A stretch of 64,000 nt of DNA. Origin: Metasolibacillus fluoroglycofenilyticus (lineage in GTDB: Bacteria > Bacillota > Bacilli > Bacillales_A > Planococcaceae). A program made the position numbers and the translations under genes. The stretch spans positions 310,001 through 374,000 of the forward strand of contig NZ_PYWK01000001.1 in NCBI RefSeq assembly GCF_003049645.1. The letters run 5' to 3'. Below the pieces are notes generated by a model. It was not told where the DNA came from, did not search any database, and saw only the letters and a program-made list of their open reading frames with translations. This document shows positions 45,911 through 54,242 of the stretch, piece after piece (positions within the stretch are counted from its first letter, which is position 1; every line of letters begins with the position of its first letter).

Positions 45911-46120
45911 TAAAGTGAAACTTCAATCAGTGGGCGTCTTGCTGCCCGTTAATGCGGGATAAATGTAGAGGAGCGGTCTGAAAGCTATTTTGAGACATGC
46001 GCTTTACGTGATAATTTATTGTGACCACCGCAGGAGCACATATTTTTTGTGCCGATAGCAAGGTGACGGGTACAGAAGTCTCCCACCTCATAATCTTTAG
46101 GCGATAAAATGAGCGTTTTT
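45905..46120. repeat. Interspersed repeat family A, long copy
   Basis: Starts AAAGTGAAACTTCAATCAGTG as after btuF, passes CTGCCCGTTAATGCGGGATAAAT, then GCGGTCTGAAAGC...TTTTGAGA, GGAGCACAT, GGGTACAGAAGTCTCCCACCTCA and ...AAAATGAGCG. It joins motifs seen separately at 145-225, 21630-21707 and 50070-50160, so it may be the fullest copy in the window. It occupies most of the gap between the lipoprotein and the first fusion gene. Confidence 0.62.
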
Positions 46121-46194
46121 AATGAATGTCCAAAGGCACCAAGACGAGACGAAGTGTAATTACCCTGAAACGTAATAAATTGGAGGTAAGCATT

Positions 46195-48078
46195 ATGAAT
46201 TATGAAGCACATATGCTGTTGTGGGAAAATACATATGCAAAAATAAAGAAAATAGATTATGCATATCAGACAAATGCAACAATTCAACAAGTGATGCCAT
46301 ACAGTGCCTTGCTAGTCATCGTCGGTGGTAATGTAGACCTCTGTCTAGGCCAAACTCCTTATCATATTCAAAATTTTAGTATATTTCATGTAGGGAAATC
46401 TGAATTCCTCGATATGAAAACTACTGAAAGCTATAGTTATTACATGATTTATTATCAAGGAGATGTTATTTATCTAGATGCTTTTATCCAGCATTTATAT
46501 ATAGAGTACCGACCTTTTCATACTAATTTTTCTTGTCTACCTGCAAATCCAATTGCCATTGAATTATTGCTGCGGGATATGTACAACAAATGGAAGACAG
46601 AGTCGTTTCAGGAACATTTATCTGTTAAGGCAATTTTTTACGAATTAATTTATCGAATCTTTCGTGAATTTACAGAAGGACAAGGAAAGTCACATGAAGT
46701 AGATTTAGCGGAAACAGCACGCCGTTACATCGAACAGCATGTGCATGAAGCTGTTACGGTACAAAAGCTGGCAGACTCATTAAATATAAGTACTCGCCAT
46801 CTACTACGTATTTTCAGAGAGCGTTATGGGGAGGGTCCACAAAATTATTTACAAAAAATGCGTCTAACACTTGCCCAAAAATATTTACAGAGCAATTCAA
46901 TGAGTATTAAAGAAATTGCAGCCGCACTTGGCTATGAGGATGAATATTATTTTAGTCGAGTCTTTAAAAAGCAACTACAAATAACACCGACTGCTTTCAG
47001 GCTGAAATATCTAGTTAATATGTCTGATTTCCCTATTACAAATGATAATCATTTTCAATACAATGAGAATCAGCTTGTACAGGCAATTCGATTAGAAAGC
47101 AGGGAATATAGACTAATGAAACAAACATTTATTCATAGCATTAGAGTACCATTTATCATCAGCTTAATCGCATTATTAGCAGCTTGTGGTAATGATGAGA
47201 CAGAGAAAAAAGCAGAGCAAGTAATAAAAGAGGAAGCAGAAACACGTGTAATAACAGATCTGACAGGGGAAGAGATAGAAATTCCAACAAATCCAGAGCG
47301 AATCGTCTTACAAGGAAATGCTATTGGAGATTTATTAGCACTTGGCATAGAACCTGTTGGAGTAGACCGTCGCTTTATTGATAGTGGAGTAATAGAGAAT
47401 AATGGAAAAATTGCTGCAGCAGATATCGGTTATCCAACAAATTTAGAAAAAGTAGTAACGCTAAATCCAGATTTAATTATGCTAGGATATGTGCTGGAAA
47501 ATGAAGTAGAAGAAGCATCTAAAATTGCACCAACCGTTGTGTTCAATGGTATGCTCCCACTCAAAGAAAGATTGCCTATTGTTGCAAATATTATTGGGAA
47601 AAAAACAGAAGCAGAGGAAGTACTTAAAAATTATGAGGAAAATGTAGAAGCAATGTGGGAACAACTTCGAGCAAATGGTTTAATAGCTGAAGGAGAGACG
47701 GCAGTAGTGCTTCAATATTATTGGAATAAAATGATGTATGTGATGAAAACAGGTGGTGTAGCCGATTTAATCTATTCTCCTATGGGGTTTGCTATGGATG
47801 AAAAGGTGGAGGAATTACAACCAAATAGCGGACCATATATCGAGATTTCTGAAGAAACTATGCATGACTTACTTATCGGTGACCATTTATTTGTACTGAT
47901 ATCTGTAGATGAGGAAGCTAAAAACTCTTTTAAAGAGTTACAAGAAAAACCTTTATGGAAGTCTCTACCTGCCGTGAAAAATAATAAGGCACATTATATT
48001 GAAGATAAATGGAATTATACTGATATGACGACAAGTAATATGTTATTAGAGAGGTTTCCAACTATGTTGACAGAATAA
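46195..48078 (+). CDS. AraC regulator fused to a siderophore-binding lipoprotein, first copy
   Basis: A 627-residue open frame. Residues 1 to about 280: sensor region then AraC double HTH (V-Q-K-L-A-D-S-L-N-I-S-T-R-H, I-K-E-I-A-A-A-L-G-Y-E-D-E-Y-Y-F-S-R-V-F-K-K). Residues about 281-307 form a short linker. Residues 308-330 are a complete signal peptide (M-K-Q-T-F-I-H-S-I-R) ending in lipobox L-L-A-A-C (Cys331). The rest is a FecB/FhuD-type binder (D-L-T-G-E-E-I-E-I-P-T-N-P-E-R-I-V). No stop separates the halves. DNA coding the linker is a Fur-overlapped promoter (47036-47064) and an internal ATG at 47116 would give a 320-residue free lipoprotein. The ATG at 46195 follows GGAGG. Unlike Btr, the signal peptide is retained. 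Confidence 0.85.
   Translation: MNYEAHMLLWENTYAKIKKIDYAYQTNATIQQVMPYSALLVIVGGNVDLCLGQTPYHIQNFSIFHVGKSEFLDMKTTESYSYYMIYYQGDVIYLDAFIQHLYIEYRPFHTNFSCLPANPIAIELLLRDMYNKWKTESFQEHLSVKAIFYELIYRIFREFTEGQGKSHEVDLAETARRYIEQHVHEAVTVQKLADSLNISTRHLLRIFRERYGEGPQNYLQKMRLTLAQKYLQSNSMSIKEIAAALGYEDEYYFSRVFKKQLQITPTAFRLKYLVNMSDFPITNDNHFQYNENQLVQAIRLESREYRLMKQTFIHSIRVPFIISLIALLAACGNDETEKKAEQVIKEEAETRVITDLTGEEIEIPTNPERIVLQGNAIGDLLALGIEPVGVDRRFIDSGVIENNGKIAAADIGYPTNLEKVVTLNPDLIMLGYVLENEVEEASKIAPTVVFNGMLPLKERLPIVANIIGKKTEAEEVLKNYEENVEAMWEQLRANGLIAEGETAVVLQYYWNKMMYVMKTGGVADLIYSPMGFAMDEKVEELQPNSGPYIEISEETMHDLLIGDHLFVLISVDEEAKNSFKELQEKPLWKSLPAVKNNKAHYIEDKWNYTDMTTSNMLLERFPTMLTE
47036..47064 (+). promoter_or_regulatory. 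In-frame Fur-overlapped promoter inside the first fusion gene
   Basis: TTACAA (47036-47041), exactly 17 bases, TACAAT (47059-47064). The spacer holds TGATAATCATTTTCA (47043-47057), 14 of 15 in the Fur 7-1-7 consensus. It sits precisely between the AraC part and the signal peptide. The internal ATG at 47116 has GCAGGGA about 10 bases upstream. Confidence 0.8.
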
Positions 48079-48135
48079 TTGTCAGCAAGCTCTTTCACTT
48101 TGAAGAGATAAGATATGTCAGCAGGGGGTGCACTA

Positions 48136-49998
48136 ATGGAGCATAATACGAATCGTTTATTATTGGAAAATATGTTTATTAAGGTGCTTTCTGTAGAGCA
48201 TATCGAGTCTACTTCAATTGATTTTAAAAATACAGTTCAATCAAATGTATGGATTGTTGTTGTACATGGTGATATCCTCCTCTCTATTAATAAGCAAAGA
48301 CATCATATTACTGGCTTCCAAATGCTTCACCTTACACTGCATGGCAGCCTTTCAATTAAAGCTACGACAGCAGCAAGAATCTATGTGATTTTTTATATCG
48401 GCAAAATTCCTCATCAGGATGAATTGTTGAAGGCACTCCAACAACAAGCTTCAATTAGCCGTCCAATTTCCTGCTATACATTAACAAATCCTTGGATTGT
48501 AATAGAAATGGTCGACAGTCTTTATCGTCAATACGAGAAGCAGCAAATGTTGGGGGTACAGGCATATTTTCACGGTTTAATTGCGCGAATTTTTGAGGAA
48601 ATTGAGCAGCAAGAATACGATAATAACAAATTACAGCAAGCGTTAATGTATATAGAACGACATTTATATCATCCGATTGCCGTTCAGGATGTTGCTCGCT
48701 ATACTCAACTCTCTACACAAAAGTTATTTACGTTGTTCCAATTGCATTTCGGACATGGTCCAAAGAAATACATACAGGAGCAGCAACAACAATTAGCAAA
48801 AAACTATTTGCGAAAGCCTAACTATCAAATAAAAGATATTGCAAAAGCAATGCACTTTGAGTCGGAAATATACTTTAGTCGTATATTTAAAAAATGGACT
48901 GGGATGACACCAAGTGAATTCTCGGAGAAAAGTGTCAGCATGAAGTCTGATTTATCTATTAATAATGAGAATCATTTTCATTATAATAATATTCAGCTTG
49001 CGCAAGCAAAATCATTTGAGAGTAGGAGCAATGAACAAATGTTAAAAAAATTAGCAACTCCCTTTTTATTAAGTTTAATGCTGCTGTTAACAGCATGTGG
49101 AAATGACACAGCGCAAAAAGCTGTTAAAGAGAATAATGAACCTAATACAGAAAAGGCAACAACAATTGTTACAGATGATGTAGGGCGTGAAGTTGAAATT
49201 CCAATAAAGCCTGAAAGAATTGTAACAGATTGGTATTTAGGACAAGTGTTAGCACTAGATGTTGTGCCGGTAGGAGCGGTTATAGCAAATTTAGATTATG
49301 CAGCCTTTTTAAAACCGTACTATAAAGATGGTGAGATTACGAACATAGGTACAGACGGCAATGTATCGTTGGAAAAAGTAGTAGAGTTAAAACCCGATTT
49401 AATCATTACATGGAATAAAGAAGATGTAGAAAAATACGAGAAAATTGCACCAACTATTGTATTTTCTGAATCGGCACATCAGTCTGCTGTAGAAGAGGTA
49501 AAAGCAATGGGTGAATATTTAGGACGACAAGCAGAGGCAGAGACATTTGTGAATGATTTTGAAAAGCGTATAAAAGCTGCTAAAGAGAAAATTTATTCAT
49601 CTATACCAGAAGGAGCTACATTTACAATTTTTGATTTATTTGAAAAGAACGCAACAATTGTGGCGAATGATAGTGTGTCAGGTGGTCGAGCGTTGTTCCA
49701 AGTTCTCGAAATGAAGCCACAAGAAAAAGTACAAGAGCTCTTTGAGACAAAAGAATCAAGTGGAGGACGCTATGAGATTTCCTACGAAGTAGTAGGAGAT
49801 TATGTGGGTGACTATGTATTTGTCATAAATTTCTTCAATAAAGACGGAGAATTTCCACCAACATGGACAAATCTAGATGTGGTGAAAAACAATGAAACGA
49901 TAGAGTTAGCGCCAGAATACTATTTTGCCTCTGACCCATTATCGGCATTACATCAAGCAGAAGAAATGGCAAATACTATTGTAGAAGTAACAAAATGA
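48136..49998 (+). CDS. AraC regulator fused to a siderophore-binding lipoprotein, second copy
   Basis: A 620-residue open frame with the same plan as its upstream paralogue. An N-terminal sensor region, an AraC HTH pair (V-Q-D-V-A-R-Y-T-Q-L-S, I-K-D-I-A-K-A-M-H-F-E-S-E-I-Y-F-S-R-I-F-K-K-W), a linker with N-N-E-N-H-F-H-Y-N, then a signal peptide from Met302 (M-L-K-K-L-A-T-P-F) to lipobox L-L-T-A-C (Cys321). It ends in a hydroxamate-type binder (V-T-D-D-V-G-R-E-V-E-I-P-I-K-P-E-R-I). The linker aligns in amino acids with that of the first copy (N-H-F-x-Y-N, Q-L-x-Q-A, E-S-R). A Fur-overlapped promoter (48959-48987) and internal ATG at 49039 allow a free 319-residue lipoprotein. The ATG at 48136 follows AGGGGGTG; an upstream ATG at 48115 is weaker. 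Confidence 0.85.
   Translation: MEHNTNRLLLENMFIKVLSVEHIESTSIDFKNTVQSNVWIVVVHGDILLSINKQRHHITGFQMLHLTLHGSLSIKATTAARIYVIFYIGKIPHQDELLKALQQQASISRPISCYTLTNPWIVIEMVDSLYRQYEKQQMLGVQAYFHGLIARIFEEIEQQEYDNNKLQQALMYIERHLYHPIAVQDVARYTQLSTQKLFTLFQLHFGHGPKKYIQEQQQQLAKNYLRKPNYQIKDIAKAMHFESEIYFSRIFKKWTGMTPSEFSEKSVSMKSDLSINNENHFHYNNIQLAQAKSFESRSNEQMLKKLATPFLLSLMLLLTACGNDTAQKAVKENNEPNTEKATTIVTDDVGREVEIPIKPERIVTDWYLGQVLALDVVPVGAVIANLDYAAFLKPYYKDGEITNIGTDGNVSLEKVVELKPDLIITWNKEDVEKYEKIAPTIVFSESAHQSAVEEVKAMGEYLGRQAEAETFVNDFEKRIKAAKEKIYSSIPEGATFTIFDLFEKNATIVANDSVSGGRALFQVLEMKPQEKVQELFETKESSGGRYEISYEVVGDYVGDYVFVINFFNKDGEFPPTWTNLDVVKNNETIELAPEYYFASDPLSALHQAEEMANTIVEVTK
48959..48987 (+). promoter_or_regulatory. In-frame Fur-overlapped promoter inside the second fusion gene
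   Basis: TTAATA (48959-48964), 17-base spacer, TATAAT (48982-48987). The spacer holds TGAGAATCATTTTCA, two bases from the Fur consensus and nearly the same as the promoter at 44892-44920. Internal ATG at 49039 has AGTAGGAG about 10 bases upstream. Confidence 0.8.
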
Positions 49999-50170
49999 AA
50001 TCTTAATCAGTAAAGTTTTTGATGGGCAGGACATGCTAATGCCAACGTAGTCACATAGATGTGATACTTTAGCTAGCTCTCACCAACAGGAACGTAAGAC
50101 TCCCACCTCTGCTCAGGCCTTGAGGTGGAAGCCTGTTAATGCGGATAAAATGAAAGGGTATATAGCTAAA
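49999..50170. repeat. Interspersed repeat family A, diverged copy
   Basis: Starts TGAAATCTTAATCAGTAAAG at the gene end; later GGAACGTAAGACTCCCACCTC and a TTGAGGTGGAAGCC arm make a hairpin (CCACCTC/GAGGTGG), ending CCTGTTAATGCGGATAAAATG. Equivalent blocks occur in the 45905-46120 copy. From 50170 to 50340 I see a GGGCTGCCC/GGTCAGCC type hairpin and nothing else. Confidence 0.5.
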
Positions 50171-50372
50171 AAATGCTTGAGGAACAGGGCTGCCCAATAA
50201 GTGGTCAGCCTCTTATTTTACAGCGGACATCATAAATTTTAAAGAGAGACCTACGTGACAATGGTTAACTTCCACCAAATAGCTTGAAAAAAATCTGGAC
50301 ACAATTATGCCGGTGCGTAAATGATAATTGGTTGCTTAAAAATAATAAAATGTAGTATAGTTTAACCGAAAA

Positions 50373-50387
50373 TGATAATCATTATCA
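50373..50387 (+). promoter_or_regulatory. Perfect Fur box before the ABC exporter gene
   Basis: TGATAATCATTATCA matches the Fur 7-1-7 consensus in all positions. A candidate -10 TATAGT lies just upstream at about 50356 and TATAAA downstream at about 50396, so the exact promoter is unclear, but either would be blocked by Fur. Confidence 0.9.
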
Positions 50388-50436
50388 ATTTGGACTATAA
50401 AATAAATATTAGCTGTACAAAGAGGAGGCTACATCC

Positions 50437-52161
50437 GTGCTATTAAAACGTTTTTTTTCTTACTACAAGCCCTATAAAGGGTTATTTATACTCGATTTTT
50501 CATGTGCAATTTTAGTTGCATTAATTGAATTAGCTTTTCCACTTGTTTTAAATAAGGTGATTGATGATATTTTACCTGATGGTGAACTGAAATGGATTAT
50601 AATGGTGAGTTTATTGTTGTTTGGCTTATATATTGTAAATTCGATTTTCCATTTTATCGTTTCGTATTGGGGGCATATGCTTGGGATTAATATTGAAACA
50701 GATATGCGTAAAGAAGCCTTTAGCCATGTGCAAAAACTATCATTCCGCTATTTTGATAATAATAAAACAGGGCATCTTGTCTCACGTTTAACAAATGACT
50801 TAATGGATATAGGTGAGCTTGCACATCATGGGCCAGAAGATCTTTTCATTGCTGTCATGACGATTATTGGGGCGTTTAGTGTCATGTTCTACATTGATCC
50901 TACCTTTACGATTCTTATATTTGTACTCGTACCAATTATTTTAGTGTTGACAATTATTTTTGGAAAGCTTATGTCTAAAGCATTTACACGGATGTTTGGG
51001 GATATTGCAGACTTTAATGCACGTGTTGAAAATAATGTGAGTGGTATTCGTGTCGTACAGGCCTTTACAAATGAGGCACATGAGATTCAACGCTTTAAGG
51101 TAAATAATGAGCGATTTCGTATGACCAAGCTTTTTTCTTATAAAGTGATGGCATGGAATGAAGCGATTTCAGGTATTTTAACAAAGGTACTATCATTATT
51201 CACATTATTTTTAGGAGCTTATTTTGTATTGGGTGGGCATTTAACAAGCGGTGAGTTTGTCGCATTCATCTTGCTATCAGGTATTCTATTAAATCCAATT
51301 AATAAAATTAATATGTTTATTGAAAGCTACCCAAAAGGAATGGCAGGCTTTAAGCGCTACATTGATTTTATTGAGACAGAGCCAGAAATTGCAGACCGCG
51401 CTAACGCAAAAGAGGTTATTGCTGTTGAAGGCGAAGTGGTCTTTGATAATGTATCGTTCGGTTACACAGATGATAAACGAGCTTTAAATAATATCAACTT
51501 AAAAATTAAACCGGGTGAAACAATTGCACTTGTTGGACCATCTGGTGCAGGAAAATCTACAATTTGTAGCCTATTACCACGTTTTTATGAGGTGAATGAG
51601 GGTGCGATTAAAATTGATGGGATTGATATAAGAGATTTCAAACTTCATTCCTTGCGTTCACATATAGGGATTGTACAGCAGGATGTTTTTTTATTTGATG
51701 GCACGATACGAGATAATATCGCTTATGGGAACTTGAATGCAAGTGATGAGGAAATATGGTATGCAGCAAAACGTGCGCAGCTTGAAGAGGTTATTCATGC
51801 TTTACCAGAAGGAATGGAGACGCTTATCGGAGAGCGTGGTGTTAAATTGTCTGGTGGTCAGAAGCAGCGTTTGTCTATTGCACGTATATTCTTGAAAAAT
51901 CCTAAAATACTTATTTTAGATGAGGCTACATCCGCGCTAGATACTGAAACGGAGAAGGCAATTCAAGAAGCATTGAATGAGCTATCAGTGGGACGTACAA
52001 CATTAGTCATAGCACATCGTCTTGCAACAATTAAGGATGCTGACCGTATTGTCGTTGTTTCTAAAAAAGGCATTGTCGAGGAAGGCACGCATGAGGAATT
52101 AATGGATAATCAGAAAGTTTACTACGGCTTATACACAGCGCAATTTGGTCTGCAATTATAA
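50437..52161 (+). CDS. ABC exporter (membrane-ATPase half-transporter), iron-regulated
   Basis: A 574-residue type IV ABC half-transporter: six membrane segments (about 15-300), then an ATPase with Walker A G-P-S-G-A-G-K-S-T, Q-loop V-Q-Q-D-V-F-L, signature L-S-G-G-Q-K-Q-R, Walker B I-L-I-L-D-E-A-T-S-A-L-D and H-loop A-H-R-L. It should work as a homodimer. Such proteins export drugs, lipids or peptides, and some (YfiB/IrtAB-like) handle siderophores. The perfect Fur box upstream places it under iron control and it starts the importer gene run. Export or import of siderophore is plausible; the substrate is unknown. GTG start behind GAGGAGG. Confidence 0.9.
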   Translation: MLLKRFFSYYKPYKGLFILDFSCAILVALIELAFPLVLNKVIDDILPDGELKWIIMVSLLLFGLYIVNSIFHFIVSYWGHMLGINIETDMRKEAFSHVQKLSFRYFDNNKTGHLVSRLTNDLMDIGELAHHGPEDLFIAVMTIIGAFSVMFYIDPTFTILIFVLVPIILVLTIIFGKLMSKAFTRMFGDIADFNARVENNVSGIRVVQAFTNEAHEIQRFKVNNERFRMTKLFSYKVMAWNEAISGILTKVLSLFTLFLGAYFVLGGHLTSGEFVAFILLSGILLNPINKINMFIESYPKGMAGFKRYIDFIETEPEIADRANAKEVIAVEGEVVFDNVSFGYTDDKRALNNINLKIKPGETIALVGPSGAGKSTICSLLPRFYEVNEGAIKIDGIDIRDFKLHSLRSHIGIVQQDVFLFDGTIRDNIAYGNLNASDEEIWYAAKRAQLEEVIHALPEGMETLIGERGVKLSGGQKQRLSIARIFLKNPKILILDEATSALDTETEKAIQEALNELSVGRTTLVIAHRLATIKDADRIVVVSKKGIVEEGTHEELMDNQKVYYGLYTAQFGLQL

Positions 52162-52224
52162 AGATAAAGTGAGGCTAGGCTGTTTCCTTGCCTATTAATA
52201 CTGAATAAAAGGAGTAAAGATAAG

Positions 52225-53019
52225 ATGACCGTCATTGAAATAGAACATGTTGCAATTGGTTATTCTTCTACACTAATCGTAAATGATTTGAGTGTTGAAA
52301 TTCCAAAAGGGCAAATTTCAACAATTATTGGTCCAAATGGCTGTGGAAAATCTACATTATTAAAGGCTGTAGCCCGCGTGCTTCGAACGCAAAATGGCGC
52401 GGTATATTTAGATGGGAAAGCTATACATCAATTGAAAACGAAAGAAGTTGCTAAAAGAATGGCTATTTTGCCACAAACGGCAACAGCACCGGGGGGATTA
52501 ACTGTTTTTGAATTAGTTTCCTATGGACGTTTTCCGCACCAAACCGGCTTTGGAACATTGCAAAAGGAAGATTATGAATATATTCATTGGGCAATTGATG
52601 TAACTGGTTTACGTGAATTTTGCGACCGCCCGATTGAAGCTTTATCAGGTGGGCAACGTCAACGAGTCTGGATAGCGATGGCGTTAGCACAAGGAACGGA
52701 TATTCTCGTACTCGATGAACCAACAACCTACTTGGATTTAGCACATCAGCTAGACATCCTGTTGTTATTGCAAAAGCTAAACAAGGAAGAGGGACGGACA
52801 ATTGTTATGGTATTGCATGATTTAAACCATGCATCGCGCTTTTCCCATTTTATGATTGCTATGAAAAGCGGTCAATTAATTGTCAACGGCAATCCAGAAG
52901 AAGTTATGACTAAAGGGAATTTACAAAAGGTTTTCAATATTGATGCAGAAATGGCTATGTGCCCTTATAGTAATAACCCTATTTGCTTGTCCTATCAACT
53001 ATTTGGAAAAGAAGAATGA
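52225..53019 (+). CDS. Iron-siderophore ABC transporter ATP-binding protein
   Basis: A 264-residue FecE/FhuC-type ATPase: Walker A G-P-N-G-C-G-K-S-T, signature L-S-G-G-Q-R-Q-R-V-W-I-A-M-A-L, Walker B I-L-V-L-D-E-P-T-T-Y-L-D and V-L-H-D-L-N. The W-I-A-M-A-L-A-Q-G motif is typical of siderophore-uptake ATPases such as YusV. AGGAGTAAAG precedes the ATG. No terminator separates it from the exporter gene 63 bases upstream. It is the only importer ATPase in the island, so it probably serves all the nearby binding proteins. Confidence 0.93.
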   Translation: MTVIEIEHVAIGYSSTLIVNDLSVEIPKGQISTIIGPNGCGKSTLLKAVARVLRTQNGAVYLDGKAIHQLKTKEVAKRMAILPQTATAPGGLTVFELVSYGRFPHQTGFGTLQKEDYEYIHWAIDVTGLREFCDRPIEALSGGQRQRVWIAMALAQGTDILVLDEPTTYLDLAHQLDILLLLQKLNKEEGRTIVMVLHDLNHASRFSHFMIAMKSGQLIVNGNPEEVMTKGNLQKVFNIDAEMAMCPYSNNPICLSYQLFGKEE

Positions 53020-53186
53020 TTATTGAGGAGAGGAATGCTGTTTTTTAAGCTTTTAACAAAAAGTATTTTGTGATAAGTAACTACAGGAAAATATATTCTA
53101 AATAGCTCCTGTAGATAATATTAGCAATGAAATCTCGTTTTAAAGATGAGAGAGAAGAAGGCGGAACAGATTTAAGGAGGAAGCAC

Positions 53187-54242
53187 ATGGCGACGCGAGC
53201 TGAAGGAGTCGAAGGGCTCGAAAAATTACAGGAGCTACAAAGACGGACCCATCCCGTGCGTGCTTTATTGGCACTAATTATAGGGCTTGTGAGCCTAGTA
53301 TTTGCTATTGGTTTGTCCATTTCATTTGGAGCGGCAGATATTTCATTAAGCATGGTTTGGCAGGCTGTTTTTAAATTTTTACCTGATTTAACAGAACATC
53401 AAATTATTCGTGAGATTCGATTGCCACGTGTATTAGGTGCAGCATTAGTAGGTGCATGCTTTGCTGTAGCCGGAGCAATGATGCAAGGAATGACTCGAAA
53501 CCCTTTGGCGGACTCAGGTTTGCTAGGTTTAAACGCTGGTGCAGCATTTATGCTAGCATTATGTTTTGCCTTTTTCCCGGGCTTACCTTATATGTATTTA
53601 ATTATGTGGTCTTTTGTGGGAGCAGGGCTTGGCGTTGCAATCGTTTATGGTATTGGCTCTCTGTCCAAAGGGGGTCTAACGCCGATGCGCTTAGTTTTAG
53701 CAGGAGCTGCGGTTAGTGCCCTTTTAGGCGCACTAGGAGAGGGAATTGCACTGCATTATCGAATAGGACAAGATTTAGCCTTTTGGTATGCAGGCGGTGT
53801 TTCGGGTACAAAATGGAGCCATCTGCAAATTTTATCTCCTTGGATACTTGTTGCGATGATAGGCGCACTCATCTTATCACGTTCTATTACACTGTTGAGC
53901 TTAGGTGAAGAAATTGCGATTGGGCTTGGACAACGCACGAATGTTATAAAAGTATGGGGAATGATAATTGTTTTAATTTTGGCAGGTGCTGCTGTTTCTG
54001 TTGTAGGAGCAGTAGGGTTTGTAGGATTAATTGTTCCACATTTAACGAGATACATAGTTGGGCATGATTATCGCTGGATTATTTCCTGCTCTTTAGTATA
54101 TGGTGCATTGCTTGTTGTATTAGCGGACTTTATTGCACGAAATATCAATCCTCCTTATGAGGCGCCAATTGGGGCTCTTATTGCTTTTATTGGCGTTCCA
54201 TTCTTCCTCTATTTAGCTCGTAAAGGAGGAAAAGAGCTATGA
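53187..54242 (+). CDS. Iron-siderophore ABC transporter permease (FecD-type)
   Basis: A 351-residue FecCD-family permease: R-L-P-R-V-L-G-A-A-L-V-G-A, M-Q-G-M-T-R-N-P-L-A-D and G-F-V-G-L-I-V-P-H. The ATG at 53187 is 7 bases from AAGGAGG; the open frame extends 60 bases upstream but without a good ribosome site. Its stop overlaps the partner permease by 4 bases (GAGCTATGAGC). The 168-base gap before it contains no clear promoter or Fur box. Confidence 0.93.
   Translation: MATRAEGVEGLEKLQELQRRTHPVRALLALIIGLVSLVFAIGLSISFGAADISLSMVWQAVFKFLPDLTEHQIIREIRLPRVLGAALVGACFAVAGAMMQGMTRNPLADSGLLGLNAGAAFMLALCFAFFPGLPYMYLIMWSFVGAGLGVAIVYGIGSLSKGGLTPMRLVLAGAAVSALLGALGEGIALHYRIGQDLAFWYAGGVSGTKWSHLQILSPWILVAMIGALILSRSITLLSLGEEIAIGLGQRTNVIKVWGMIIVLILAGAAVSVVGAVGFVGLIVPHLTRYIVGHDYRWIISCSLVYGALLVVLADFIARNINPPYEAPIGALIAFIGVPFFLYLARKGGKEL

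Noticed and set aside
46126..46194. Earlier in-frame start for the first AraC-lipoprotein fusion
   Set aside because: The extra 23 residues come from repeat sequence and lack a ribosome site; ATG 46195 has GGAGG at normal spacing.
47482..47664. Antisense frames inside the lipoprotein and other genes
   Set aside because: Codon-pattern shadows of the real genes, without start signals.
46195..48078. The fusion might be an artefact of a sequencing frameshift
   Set aside because: A frameshift would have to occur in two separate paralogues at the same place; the linkers align in amino acids without gaps in frame.
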